In this document: positions 1 through 5,509 of the stretch, one piece after another
Numbering within the stretch: position 1 is the stretch's first letter
How the letters are laid out: each line of letters starts with the position of its first letter
Virus record (IMG/VR): IMGVR_UViG_3300027801_001189
Span: 1 to 20,320 of that record
From: a virus
Reading direction: 5' to 3' (one strand)
Length of the DNA: 20,320 bases
Program-made: the position numbers and the translations under genes
Notes under the pieces: model-generated
Told to the model about the DNA's origin: nothing
Seen by the model: the letters and a program-made list of their open reading frames with translations, nothing else
Database searches by the model: none

Positions 1-2
1 AG

Positions 3-134
3 ATAGCAAAACTTGAGGTTCATAGGATTACAAACGAGTGCGAGACACCCTTGGTAATCTTAGAATTACAAACAGGCGACTGTCAAGAAGACGACATCAT
101 TAGAATCGAAGACGACTACGGGAGAACAGAATGA
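3..134 (+). CDS. C-terminal end of ManC/phosphomannose isomerase type II cupin protein (partial)
   Basis: The window opens inside a reading frame that stays open from base 3 to a TGA at 132-134. The 43 visible residues contain HRITNECETPLVILELQTGD followed by EDDIIRIEDDYGR. This is the signature end of the cupin domain of type II phosphomannose isomerases, including the C-terminal half of bifunctional mannose-1-phosphate guanylyltransferases (ManC). In that family the domain interconverts fructose-6-phosphate and mannose-6-phosphate for GDP-mannose synthesis. Only the tail is visible, so it cannot be said whether a guanylyltransferase domain precedes it. The stop overlaps the next start as ATGA (131-134), so the two genes are probably translationally coupled. 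Together with the sugar-related genes downstream it suggests a glycan or nucleotide-sugar module. A plain phage cupin of unknown substrate is the alternative. Confidence 0.7.
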   Translation: MAKLEVHRITNECETPLVILELQTGDCQEDDIIRIEDDYGRTE

Positions 135-565
135 GAGTAGGAATTATATCAGGGTACTTCAATCCCATACACACAGGACATCTGGACTATGTTGAGGGTG
201 CAAAAGAAAAGTGCGACTTGCTTTACGTTATCGTAAACAATGATCACCAAGTTTCCCTGAAAGGGTCTAAACAGTTTATGAATGAAGACTCCAGAGTAAG
301 AATAGTTCGTGCATTATCTTCTGTACAAAGGGCTATGGTTTCAATTGACACAGACGGAGCTGTTGTTATGTCTATTGCAAAGATACGCAAAGAATACTGC
401 GATGACCCGTTTGTAAATGACATTTATTTCATGAACGGAGGGGACAGAAAAGCAGGTAACACTCCAGAGTCAGATTTCTGTAAAGAACACGATATCCACT
501 TATTATACAACGTAGGTGGCGGAAAAACCCAGTCGTCTAGTGAACTACTAGGCAACGTAAAATAG
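131..565 (+). CDS. HxGH-motif cytidylyltransferase-like protein (TagD/RfaE2 type)
   Basis: This 144-residue protein begins MRVGIISGYFNPIHTGHLDY, the classic start of the nucleotidylyltransferase superfamily. The HxGH motif is His14-Thr-Gly-His17, which binds the nucleotide phosphates. A glycine/serine-rich stretch near the C-terminus (GGGKTQSSSELL) lies where the family carries its second signature (ISTS-like). The length equals that of glycerol-3-phosphate or heptose-phosphate cytidylyltransferases. Family members transfer CMP or AMP onto a phosphorylated small molecule to make an activated donor. The substrate cannot be read from the sequence. The start is supported by GGAG at 121-124, six bases upstream, and by the ATGA overlap with the ManC-like gene. 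The neighbour suggests a role in making an activated sugar or polyol for a glycan; NAD-synthesis-type adenylyl transfer is less likely in this context. Confidence 0.8.
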   Translation: MRVGIISGYFNPIHTGHLDYVEGAKEKCDLLYVIVNNDHQVSLKGSKQFMNEDSRVRIVRALSSVQRAMVSIDTDGAVVMSIAKIRKEYCDDPFVNDIYFMNGGDRKAGNTPESDFCKEHDIHLLYNVGGGKTQSSSELLGNVK

Positions 566-573
566 GAAAGAAT

Positions 574-663
574 ATGTGGAGCTTGGAGGTAATTATCGCT
601 TTAAACGAGAAAATAAAAGAAGAACACAATAGCAAGAAAAAGAAAGAGAACGCCAAGAAATAA
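574..663 (+). CDS. Small lysine-rich 29-residue ORF
   Basis: A short frame runs from an ATG at 574 to a TAA at 661-663. It has a hydrophobic start (MWSLEVIIAL) and a highly charged, lysine-rich tail. A purine-rich GGAAAG lies just upstream at 565-570, with four bases before the ATG, and the frame fills the gap between two solid genes. It may encode a small basic protein or a one-helix membrane-associated peptide. It is too short for homology-based judgement and may be no more than a spacer. I do not recognise it. Confidence 0.4.
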   Translation: MWSLEVIIALNEKIKEEHNSKKKKENAKK

Positions 664-701
664 GGTTGGGCAACCATTCAAACATACATTGGAGGCAATC
701 A

Positions 702-1016
702 GTGTACGAATACAAAGCAACGGTCGATAGAGTCGTAGACGGTGACACAGTTGACTTTATTGTTGACTTAGGTTTTAGCGTCAAGATAAAGATTAGAGGT
801 AGACTTGCTGGTGTAGATACGCCAGAGCGAGGACACGCAGACTTTATTACAGCTACAGTTAAGTGTAGAGATTTACTAAATAAAGTCTCATGCTCCTTCC
901 CATACCAAGGTAAGGTAGTAATTAAAACAAATAAAACCGGTAAATACGGACGTTGGATTGTGGAGATTCAAGGCGTAACCGATGAACTAGCCAAGACTTG
1001 GCCTTACGGAGATTAA
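702..1016 (+). CDS. Staphylococcal nuclease-like (SNase/thermonuclease) protein
   Basis: This 104-residue protein carries the core of the SNase fold, an OB-fold calcium-dependent nuclease. It has VVDGDTV (residues 11-17), then RLAGVDTPE with Arg34 and Glu42 spaced exactly as the catalytic Arg35 and Glu43 of staphylococcal nuclease, and KYGRW with Arg84 matching Arg87. All three catalytic positions are therefore present. The chosen start is the GTG at 702, preceded by a perfect GGAGG at 691-695 with six bases of spacing. An in-frame TTG at 666 would add twelve residues but has no good ribosome site and lies in a small inverted repeat. There is no signal peptide, so a cytoplasmic role in DNA degradation or processing is more likely than secretion. 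It is shorter than the secreted family members but contains the full catalytic core. Confidence 0.82.
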   Translation: MYEYKATVDRVVDGDTVDFIVDLGFSVKIKIRGRLAGVDTPERGHADFITATVKCRDLLNKVSCSFPYQGKVVIKTNKTGKYGRWIVEIQGVTDELAKTWPYGD

Positions 1017-1017
1017 A

Positions 1018-1257
1018 ATGGACTACAAAAACGAATCTACTTCTACAAAATCATTGAACTACCTTCAGAAGAAAGCGGAGTCTGACAGAGAAGCTGCCAT
1101 GATGTCGTTCGATCTTTTGTTAAAAAAGTCGGTAGGAATTGGCGATCATTCTACCGGAGACTTTCTATCAAACCTAGACGAGACGCTTGACAAACTGGTA
1201 GATGCTTGCGACAGACTTGAAAAAGTTGAATCACTAAGAAAAATATATAAGGACTAG
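1018..1257 (+). CDS. Unknown 79-residue helical protein
   Basis: I do not recognise this gene. The 79-residue product is acidic/mixed-charge and predicted by eye to be mostly helical. A heptad-like C-terminal half (LDETLDKLVDACDRLEKVESL) suggests a short coiled coil. It begins one base after the nuclease stop and ends two bases before the next gene, so it sits inside the same transcription unit. There are no metal-binding, nucleotide-binding or membrane motifs. Its place among early/middle-type phage genes suggests a small regulatory or host-interaction protein, but nothing in the sequence shows this. Confidence 0.65.
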   Translation: MDYKNESTSTKSLNYLQKKAESDREAAMMSFDLLLKKSVGIGDHSTGDFLSNLDETLDKLVDACDRLEKVESLRKIYKD

Positions 1258-1259
1258 AC

Positions 1260-1706
1260 ATGCCTGAAGAATTTAACTCAAGCGACCGAGAAGATGGTGA
1301 AGGTTATATCTTTGCTGTTGTCATGATCACTTTTGATATGGTGAGCGATTCAATGAGCATAGAGCCTGTAGGCGTATGCTCAACGCTTAAGAAAGCACTT
1401 GCGTACTCTTTAGAGCTTGAAGACCTCACTGAAAGAAACAAGAACGTCGAATTAACCTTTGATGTACTTGAGTTCAAGATAGATGAGTCACCTTTTATTC
1501 TTGATTTTCTTAGAAAAAGAAAAAGCAAGGTGGAAAAAGACACCGATGAAGCTATAATAAAACTGATGAAAACTGGAATAGTTGACCAACTTGTTGGAGA
1601 GGACGGAAATTTTTATTATACACTCACGGAAAAAGGGAAAGATAAAATTAAAGGCATGAATTTACCTAAATACATTTCAAAACTATTCAAGAAAAAAAAT
1701 GACTAA
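1260..1706 (+). CDS. Unknown protein with winged-helix-like C-terminal part
   Basis: The 148-residue product is not from a family I recognise. The N-terminal half (about residues 15-85) looks like an alpha/beta domain. The C-terminal part (about 95-138) reads as two helices followed by a strand, GNFYYTLTEKGKDKIKGM, which resembles the wing and final helix of winged-helix proteins where 'YxLTxKGxxxI' is common. That resemblance is a pattern match by eye only. The end is very lysine-rich. It overlaps the following zinc-finger gene by eight bases, a form of coupling seen several times in this window. A DNA-binding regulatory role is possible but unproven. Confidence 0.65.
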   Translation: MPEEFNSSDREDGEGYIFAVVMITFDMVSDSMSIEPVGVCSTLKKALAYSLELEDLTERNKNVELTFDVLEFKIDESPFILDFLRKRKSKVEKDTDEAIIKLMKTGIVDQLVGEDGNFYYTLTEKGKDKIKGMNLPKYISKLFKKKND

Positions 1707-1896
1707 ATGTTCCACCTGCAATAAAGTTTTAGAGCAGGTTAATACTTACAAATGCAGAATATGCGATCTTAATTATTGCGAGAACTGCTCACTAGAACAC
1801 TTCGGCCTATACAAAAACGGGGTGGGAGAAGTTAAATACAAAAATATATTCAAGACTATGCTATGGCTATTACGAAAAAGAATTATAGGCAGGTAA
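1699..1896 (+). CDS. Small cysteine-rich zinc-binding protein
   Basis: This 65-residue protein has cysteines at positions 4, 7, 19, 22, 27 and 30 and a histidine at 34, in the pattern CxxC-x11-CxxC-x4-CxxC-x3-H. That is a RING/B-box-like or treble-clef arrangement that could hold one or two zinc ions. The rest is short, hydrophobic and basic (MLWLLRKRIIGR). The start codon lies within the end of the preceding gene (eight-base overlap, ATGACTAA), which suggests coupled translation. It could bind nucleic acid or a host protein; phages often carry such small zinc proteins without known function. No specific family can be named. Confidence 0.65.
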   Translation: MTKCSTCNKVLEQVNTYKCRICDLNYCENCSLEHFGLYKNGVGEVKYKNIFKTMLWLLRKRIIGR

Positions 1897-1902
1897 AAAA
1901 AT

Positions 1903-2448
1903 ATGAATAAGTTGTCTCAGTTAATCCTAGAAGATAGAAAGCCTGATAGCTGGGATAACTCTTTCTTTCTAAGTGTAGCACTCTGGTCTGTAAGGAGTCA
2001 CGATTCCCAAACTCAATGTGGTGCAGCATTAGTTAAGGATAAAAGAATAATCTCCACTGGGTACAATGGGTTTATTTCAAATATAGACGACTCAGCATTA
2101 CCGAGACAAAGACCTGAAAAATACCCGTTTATGATTCACGCAGAAGCAAACGCTGTTTACAATGCGGCAAAGAACGGAGTTACTACACTTGGCTCTACTT
2201 GCTATGTCACAGCTATACCATGTTTAGGATGTCTACAGATGCTGTATCAGTGCGGAATAAGCAAGGTTATGTTCTCTGACATATCAGACCCAAAACTAGA
2301 GATATACTCAGAAAAATACGACCAGATACTAGGGTTGATTGATGACAAGATGGAAATAATTTATATACCTAAAAAATACCTAGATAAAGACACTCTGGAA
2401 TGTGTCTTAAAAAATATAAAAAAATCTAACAAACCGCTTGACTTTTAA
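1903..2448 (+). CDS. dCMP deaminase (ComEB family, zinc-dependent)
   Basis: The 181-residue protein has the cytidine/deoxycytidylate deaminase signature: His79-Ala-Glu81 (zinc ligand and proton shuttle) and PCLGC with Cys107 and Cys110 as the other zinc ligands. The N-terminal TQCGAALVKDKRIISTGYNG is typical of dCMP deaminases, as is the length. The enzyme converts dCMP to dUMP, feeding thymidylate synthesis in the cytoplasm. In T4-like phages it works with ribonucleotide reductase and thymidylate synthase; nrdA/nrdB lie downstream here, while no thymidylate synthase is in view. The ATG at 1903 has an AGG-type site just upstream. A strong promoter for the next gene overlaps the end of this reading frame. 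Confidence 0.9.
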   Translation: MNKLSQLILEDRKPDSWDNSFFLSVALWSVRSHDSQTQCGAALVKDKRIISTGYNGFISNIDDSALPRQRPEKYPFMIHAEANAVYNAAKNGVTTLGSTCYVTAIPCLGCLQMLYQCGISKVMFSDISDPKLEIYSEKYDQILGLIDDKMEIIYIPKKYLDKDTLECVLKNIKKSNKPLDF

Positions 2449-2466
2449 GCTAAACTGTGATATAAT
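2438..2466 (+). promoter_or_regulatory. Sigma70-type promoter (TTGACT-N17-TATAAT)
   Basis: TTGACT at 2438-2443 and TATAAT at 2461-2466 are separated by 17 bases. This is one mismatch from the full consensus at optimal spacing. The -35 box lies within the last codons of the dCMP deaminase gene. Transcription would start near 2473 and serve the genes at 2501, 2747 and ssb, ending at the terminator at 3495-3530. Confidence 0.85.
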
Positions 2467-2500
2467 ATAATAAAGCAAAACCAAACGACAGGAGAAACAG

Positions 2501-2734
2501 ATGACATCAATTTTAGAAATGGCAGAAGCACACGTACTAAATGTTCAAAGGGAAATCCAAACCTTAGAACAAAGAAGATTAGAAATCGACAAACAAATTG
2601 GAAACTTAACAGAGTATTTACGGGATGGGGTTGAGGCTGTTGACGTAGCTAGGTCAGACGCTGGAGCAGCACTGGCACAAGAAGCAGCCTCTACCCCAAA
2701 CGTTAATAATAATTTTAATAGCATTACAAGTTAA
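2501..2734 (+). CDS. Small coiled-coil protein, unknown function
   Basis: This is the first gene behind the promoter at 2438-2466. The ATG is preceded by AGGAG (2490-2494) at six bases. The 77-residue product has an almost uninterrupted helix from residue 3 to about 45 with coiled-coil character (VQREIQTLEQRRLEIDKQIG). An alanine-rich linker and an asparagine-rich, probably disordered tail follow. No enzymatic motif is present. Because it shares a strong unit with ssb, it may be an abundant early protein, a scaffold, or a partner of the replication machinery; none of these is shown by the sequence. Confidence 0.7.
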   Translation: MTSILEMAEAHVLNVQREIQTLEQRRLEIDKQIGNLTEYLRDGVEAVDVARSDAGAALAQEAASTPNVNNNFNSITS

Positions 2735-2746
2735 AAGGAAAAGATT

Positions 2747-3064
2747 ATGGAAAGCAATGAATTTTACTCAACACTATCCTCCCTACCATCAAGTTACCGT
2801 TTTGATGTAGAAGGAAAGTCAATCACTGGACAGTTGACTCGCGGATCTGCTCGTGGTTCTACGCTAAACCCAGTAACAGCGGTTGCATATCGCACCACTG
2901 GAGAAGTTTATGGAACAAATAAACGTGAGACTCAAAAGGCAGGTCGTGCTTTGGGTCTTACCCGTGAGTTCACAGACCATTTATACAACGCTACTACGGG
3001 CCTTTCAAACCGTGGTAACACTCAAGTAGTTCGTGGAAAGATTAAATCAGCCTTAGGAGTTTAA
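2747..3064 (+). CDS. Unknown basic 105-residue phage protein
   Basis: I do not recognise this gene. The product is basic, rich in Arg, Thr, Gly and Ser, and contains RGSARGS (about residues 32-38). A second half reads like a compact helical domain with KAGRALGLTREFTDHLYNATTGLS. A purine-rich site (AAGGA, starting at 2735) precedes the ATG. It lies between a coiled-coil gene and ssb in the same transcription unit, and its positive charge would suit nucleic-acid binding, but that is inference. The base composition is somewhat richer in G+C than the neighbours, consistent with a well-expressed gene. Confidence 0.65.
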   Translation: MESNEFYSTLSSLPSSYRFDVEGKSITGQLTRGSARGSTLNPVTAVAYRTTGEVYGTNKRETQKAGRALGLTREFTDHLYNATTGLSNRGNTQVVRGKIKSALGV

Positions 3065-3065
3065 G

Positions 3066-3401
3066 ATGGATAGCAATTGTTGGAATGGAGTCGGAAGACT
3101 CACAAAAGATGCAGAGTTCACTACTACCAAGAAGGGAACTCCAATGTCTAAGTTCAGAATGGCGGTAAACGACCGTCGTAATGACAAGACTCTTTTTATT
3201 AATGTGTTGTGCTTTGGTAAAATGGCGGAGAATCTCAGTCCGAGACTGGTGAAGGGTCGTGCGGTTAGCATTCAAGGCAAACTGAACATCGACGATTACG
3301 AAGACGAGAATCAAAACAAGAGAAGCTCTGTCTGCATCATGGCGGACGAAATTTCTCTTGGAAAAGATCCAAGCGAGTCTTTAGAAGAAGTTATTAGTTA
3401 G
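3066..3401 (+). CDS. ssb: Single-stranded DNA-binding protein (OB-fold SSB)
   Basis: The 111-residue protein matches the bacterial-type SSB OB fold. It starts NCWNGVGRLTKDAEF, then has MSKFRMAVND, LFINVLCFGKMAEN and VKGRAVSIQGKLNIDDYEDE in the family's order. It binds and protects single-stranded DNA during replication and recombination. The fold occupies about residues 3-100. The tail is very short and lacks the usual acidic DDDIPF-like tip that recruits host partners, so interaction with host SSB-binding proteins may be reduced. The ATG has GGAG at 3056-3059, six bases upstream. It is the last gene of the unit starting at 2438 and is followed by a structured RNA element and a terminator. 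Confidence 0.9.
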   Translation: MDSNCWNGVGRLTKDAEFTTTKKGTPMSKFRMAVNDRRNDKTLFINVLCFGKMAENLSPRLVKGRAVSIQGKLNIDDYEDENQNKRSSVCIMADEISLGKDPSESLEEVIS

Positions 3402-3430
3402 GTTAGCTACCTATCCATTTTTATATATGA

Positions 3431-3494
3431 TTGGGGTTCAAACCGACATTCCGGCTAGATCGGGATTCAGAGCGTCACCCCAACATTTCGGTTT
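3431..3494 (+). ncRNA. Candidate structured RNA with interleaved stems (pseudoknot-like)
   Basis: Two perfect seven-base complementary pairs are interleaved: TTGGGGT (3431-3437) with ACCCCAA (3477-3483), and AAACCGA (3440-3446) with TCGGTTT (3488-3494). Inside them ATTCCG (3448-3453) can pair with CGGGAT (3461-3466), one G-U, closing a seven-base loop. The order a-b-a'-b' is that of an H-type pseudoknot, or else two mutually exclusive stems. The last paired base is directly followed by the terminator hairpin at 3495. It could be the 3' end of the ssb transcript, a small RNA, or a riboswitch/attenuator for the gene at 3546. I could not match it to a named RNA family. Confidence 0.5.
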
Positions 3495-3530
3495 AGCCTC
3501 GTCAGGCGTAATGCTTGGCGGGGCTTTTTA
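3495..3530 (+). terminator. Rho-independent terminator after ssb / before the sialyltransferase fusion
   Basis: AGCCTCGTC (3495-3503) pairs with GGCGGGGCT (3517-3525) in a nine-base stem that includes two G-U pairs. The 13-base loop is followed by a T run up to 3529. It ends the ssb unit 16 bases before the next ATG. Its position directly behind the structured RNA would also suit conditional termination. Confidence 0.8.
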
Positions 3531-3545
3531 CTAAACGGAGCTTAA

Positions 3546-4970
3546 ATGAAACCGATAGGAATAAAACTAAGGAAGAACGACTTTAATCTGGGTGTACCCA
3601 CCCAAAGGGAAATTATTTGTGGCTCAAGAAAATATAAAAACATCAACCTAGATAAACTCGTTGATAGTTTTGAAGTTATTATTCGCCATAACATGCTAAC
3701 GCCAAACAGTGGGTATGGCAAAAGAAATCCAGATAAACAAGTCCTAAATTGCCATATCCATGACAGCTACAATAAGAAGCTATCACTAGACGGATGGGTT
3801 TCAAATTACCAAGAAGAATTTGGTATATCAACAGATCACATTTCTTCGTTCTATGAGTTTCTAAAGTCAGACGATGTAGACTTCAAGTATTTTGAAGACA
3901 ATAACACTTGCCTCATGAGAGACTTGCTGGCGAAGCATGGTATCGAGCATATGATAGAAACCGGTATGCAAATTAGATGCGGTCTTGCATCTGTAGCTGA
4001 CTGTCTACTAAGAGGTGTCAAGCCTTATCTCATAGGATTTGGCATAGAGCGACAAACCGCACTCAACAGACACAACGCAACAAGCAATGCTGGAGTTGAG
4101 TGCCACGATGAGTTCTCTGAAATCAATCTAATTAAAAAACTGCATGAAGCTGGATTGGTTGACGCAACGCTGTGTGCGATTGAAGATAATAGCGAAGTAA
4201 CCATTGACTCTACATTGCTGAGACCAACGCCGTCCAGCCTCAGAATAGTAGAAGAGGAACTAGACAGTGAATATAAATGTTCAATAAAACAGAAAGTCGT
4301 GGCGGTAATCCCAGCAAGGTCTGGAAGTAAAAGGATTAGAAACAAAAACGTTTCATCCTTTGGCGACACCACCCTCGTTGAGAACAAAATAAAACAACTT
4401 CTAAAATGTAAATATGTTGACACGGTAATAGTGGCGACCAACGACCCCATTGTAAAAGAAATTTGCAAAAGCTACGAGGTATCTGTGATGGATAGAGAAG
4501 ATCGTTTTTGCGACGAAGTCTCTGCCACGCCAAACGAAATGATTGGCGACATCGCATCTAGGGTTGACGAGTCGTTTGATATAATTATATGGTCGCACTG
4601 TACCAATCCACTAATTAGGTCTGAAATTTACGACAATGCCCTAAACACTTTTGTGTTATCAAATAAAATTCACGATTCTCTAATTTCAGTGACAGAGATT
4701 AAGAATCACTTTTGGCACAAAACCAAATCAGGTTTCATACCGTTAAACTATAATCCGCAGGGGGAGGAACATCCACTCGCATCTGAACTGGAACCCCTCT
4801 ACTTTCAGGATGGCGGAATATTCATACAGCGTAGGGAAGATATGGTTTCTAATTCTTACTTTTTTGGAAAAAACCCATATCTCTTTACAATAAACCCATA
4901 CTTGTCTATTGATATAAATGAACCGCTTGATATGTTTCTTGCGGAAGCTATCAATCGCACCAAAGTTTAA
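3546..4970 (+). CDS. Fusion of GT29-like sialyltransferase domain and CMP-sialic acid synthetase (NeuA-like) domain
   Basis: The 474-residue protein has two parts. From residue 250 on it reads KVVAVIPARSGSKRIRNKN, the nucleotide-binding signature of CMP-N-acylneuraminate cytidylyltransferases (NeuA family), which activate sialic-acid-like sugars with CTP. The following DREDRFCDE and LYFQDGGIFIQRRED segments also fit. The first ~245 residues resemble GT29 sialyltransferases: VDSFEVIIRHN (39-49) like sialylmotif L, GLASVADCLL...PYLIGFG (146-166) like motif S, and His187-x4-Glu192 like motif VS. One polypeptide would then make the CMP-sugar and transfer it. The GT29 match is by motif order only and the sugar may be a relative such as Kdo, legionaminic or pseudaminic acid. 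GGAG (3537-3540) supports the ATG. It stands alone between a terminator and a promoter. Confidence 0.8.
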   Translation: MKPIGIKLRKNDFNLGVPTQREIICGSRKYKNINLDKLVDSFEVIIRHNMLTPNSGYGKRNPDKQVLNCHIHDSYNKKLSLDGWVSNYQEEFGISTDHISSFYEFLKSDDVDFKYFEDNNTCLMRDLLAKHGIEHMIETGMQIRCGLASVADCLLRGVKPYLIGFGIERQTALNRHNATSNAGVECHDEFSEINLIKKLHEAGLVDATLCAIEDNSEVTIDSTLLRPTPSSLRIVEEELDSEYKCSIKQKVVAVIPARSGSKRIRNKNVSSFGDTTLVENKIKQLLKCKYVDTVIVATNDPIVKEICKSYEVSVMDREDRFCDEVSATPNEMIGDIASRVDESFDIIIWSHCTNPLIRSEIYDNALNTFVLSNKIHDSLISVTEIKNHFWHKTKSGFIPLNYNPQGEEHPLASELEPLYFQDGGIFIQRREDMVSNSYFFGKNPYLFTINPYLSIDINEPLDMFLAEAINRTKV

Positions 4971-4988
4971 TAATTTCCTCAAGCGGGG

Positions 4989-5017
4989 TTGACAAACGAG
5001 ACGATATATACTATAAT
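4989..5017 (+). promoter_or_regulatory. Perfect consensus sigma70 promoter (TTGACA-N17-TATAAT)
   Basis: TTGACA at 4989-4994 and TATAAT at 5012-5017 are separated by exactly 17 bases. It lies in the 92-base gap between the sialyltransferase fusion and the membrane-protein gene at 5063. Transcription should start near 5024 and run through the GT4 gene and the sigma-like gene. Confidence 0.9.
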
Positions 5018-5062
5018 AGACTGAAGCTAATCAGCAAACACTTTTTAGAACGGCCATATGTC

Positions 5063-5509
5063 ATGTACCAACCAGAAGTATCAACATTCTTTGCACAAGC
5101 ACTGTCTTGGGCATTTTTTATCATCCTAATAGGAGGCGGTGTACAAGGATGGCTAAACGCCAAACCTCTTCAGACCCCAGACATCCTGAAAGACCTAGCA
5201 AACGACAGGATACAGCTAGGATACATTGACGACAACGTTAACAGCCAAGTAAACGTTATCCTTAGCGAAGATGGAGACGAGATTGCTGCTATGAAAAAGC
5301 AGATTCAACTTCTTAAACTCAAGAAAGAACTTGAGTCGCTACAGGAAGAAAGCTCCGTTGATAATGTTTTCTTTGAAGAATGTGTAGATACCATGATTGC
5401 ACTTGGCGAGAAAAAGACAGAGGCTAAGAAAAAAACCAAGCATATACTAGCTAAAAACCCTAAAATAAACACTGTAGATTCATTTATACAACAGGCTTAC
5501 AAATCATGA
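5063..5509 (+). CDS. Membrane-anchored protein with RuvA domain III-like C-terminus
   Basis: The 148-residue product has one hydrophobic segment near the start (about residues 9-30, LSWAFFIILIGGGVQGWL). A charged region with a coiled coil follows at about 75-97 (MKKQIQLLKLKKELESLQEE). The C-terminal 45 residues (CVDTMIALGEKKTEAKKKTKHIL...VDSFIQQAYK) resemble the three-helix domain III of RuvA, the part that contacts the RuvB motor. A soluble Holliday-junction function seems unlikely for a membrane protein, so the domain may bind another protein. It is the first gene behind a consensus promoter. The start is not supported by a clear ribosome site; an out-of-frame ATG lies at 5058. The stop overlaps the GT4 gene as ATGA. 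The RuvA resemblance is by eye. Confidence 0.65.
   Translation: MYQPEVSTFFAQALSWAFFIILIGGGVQGWLNAKPLQTPDILKDLANDRIQLGYIDDNVNSQVNVILSEDGDEIAAMKKQIQLLKLKKELESLQEESSVDNVFFEECVDTMIALGEKKTEAKKKTKHILAKNPKINTVDSFIQQAYKS

Noticed and set aside
666-701. TTG start at 666 for the SNase-like protein
   Set aside because: It lacks a ribosome site and lies in a small inverted repeat (GGTT GGGC AACC, 664-675), while GTG at 702 has a perfect GGAGG and gives the family's usual start.
3431-3447. GGTTCAAACC resembles the T-arm of a tRNA
   Set aside because: The flanking bases do not form a five-base T stem, and no acceptor stem or anticodon arm fits in the space available. The segment is better explained by the interleaved stems.
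4025-4468. Long minus-strand frames opposite the sialyltransferase fusion and elsewhere
   Set aside because: They lie opposite well-supported genes, carry no recognisable domain or ribosome site, and all real genes here are on the + strand.
2432-4930. Ten-base repeat AACCGCTTGA at 2432 and 4921
   Set aside because: Both copies lie in coding ends, in unrelated proteins, and the second copy is not part of a promoter. Chance is sufficient.
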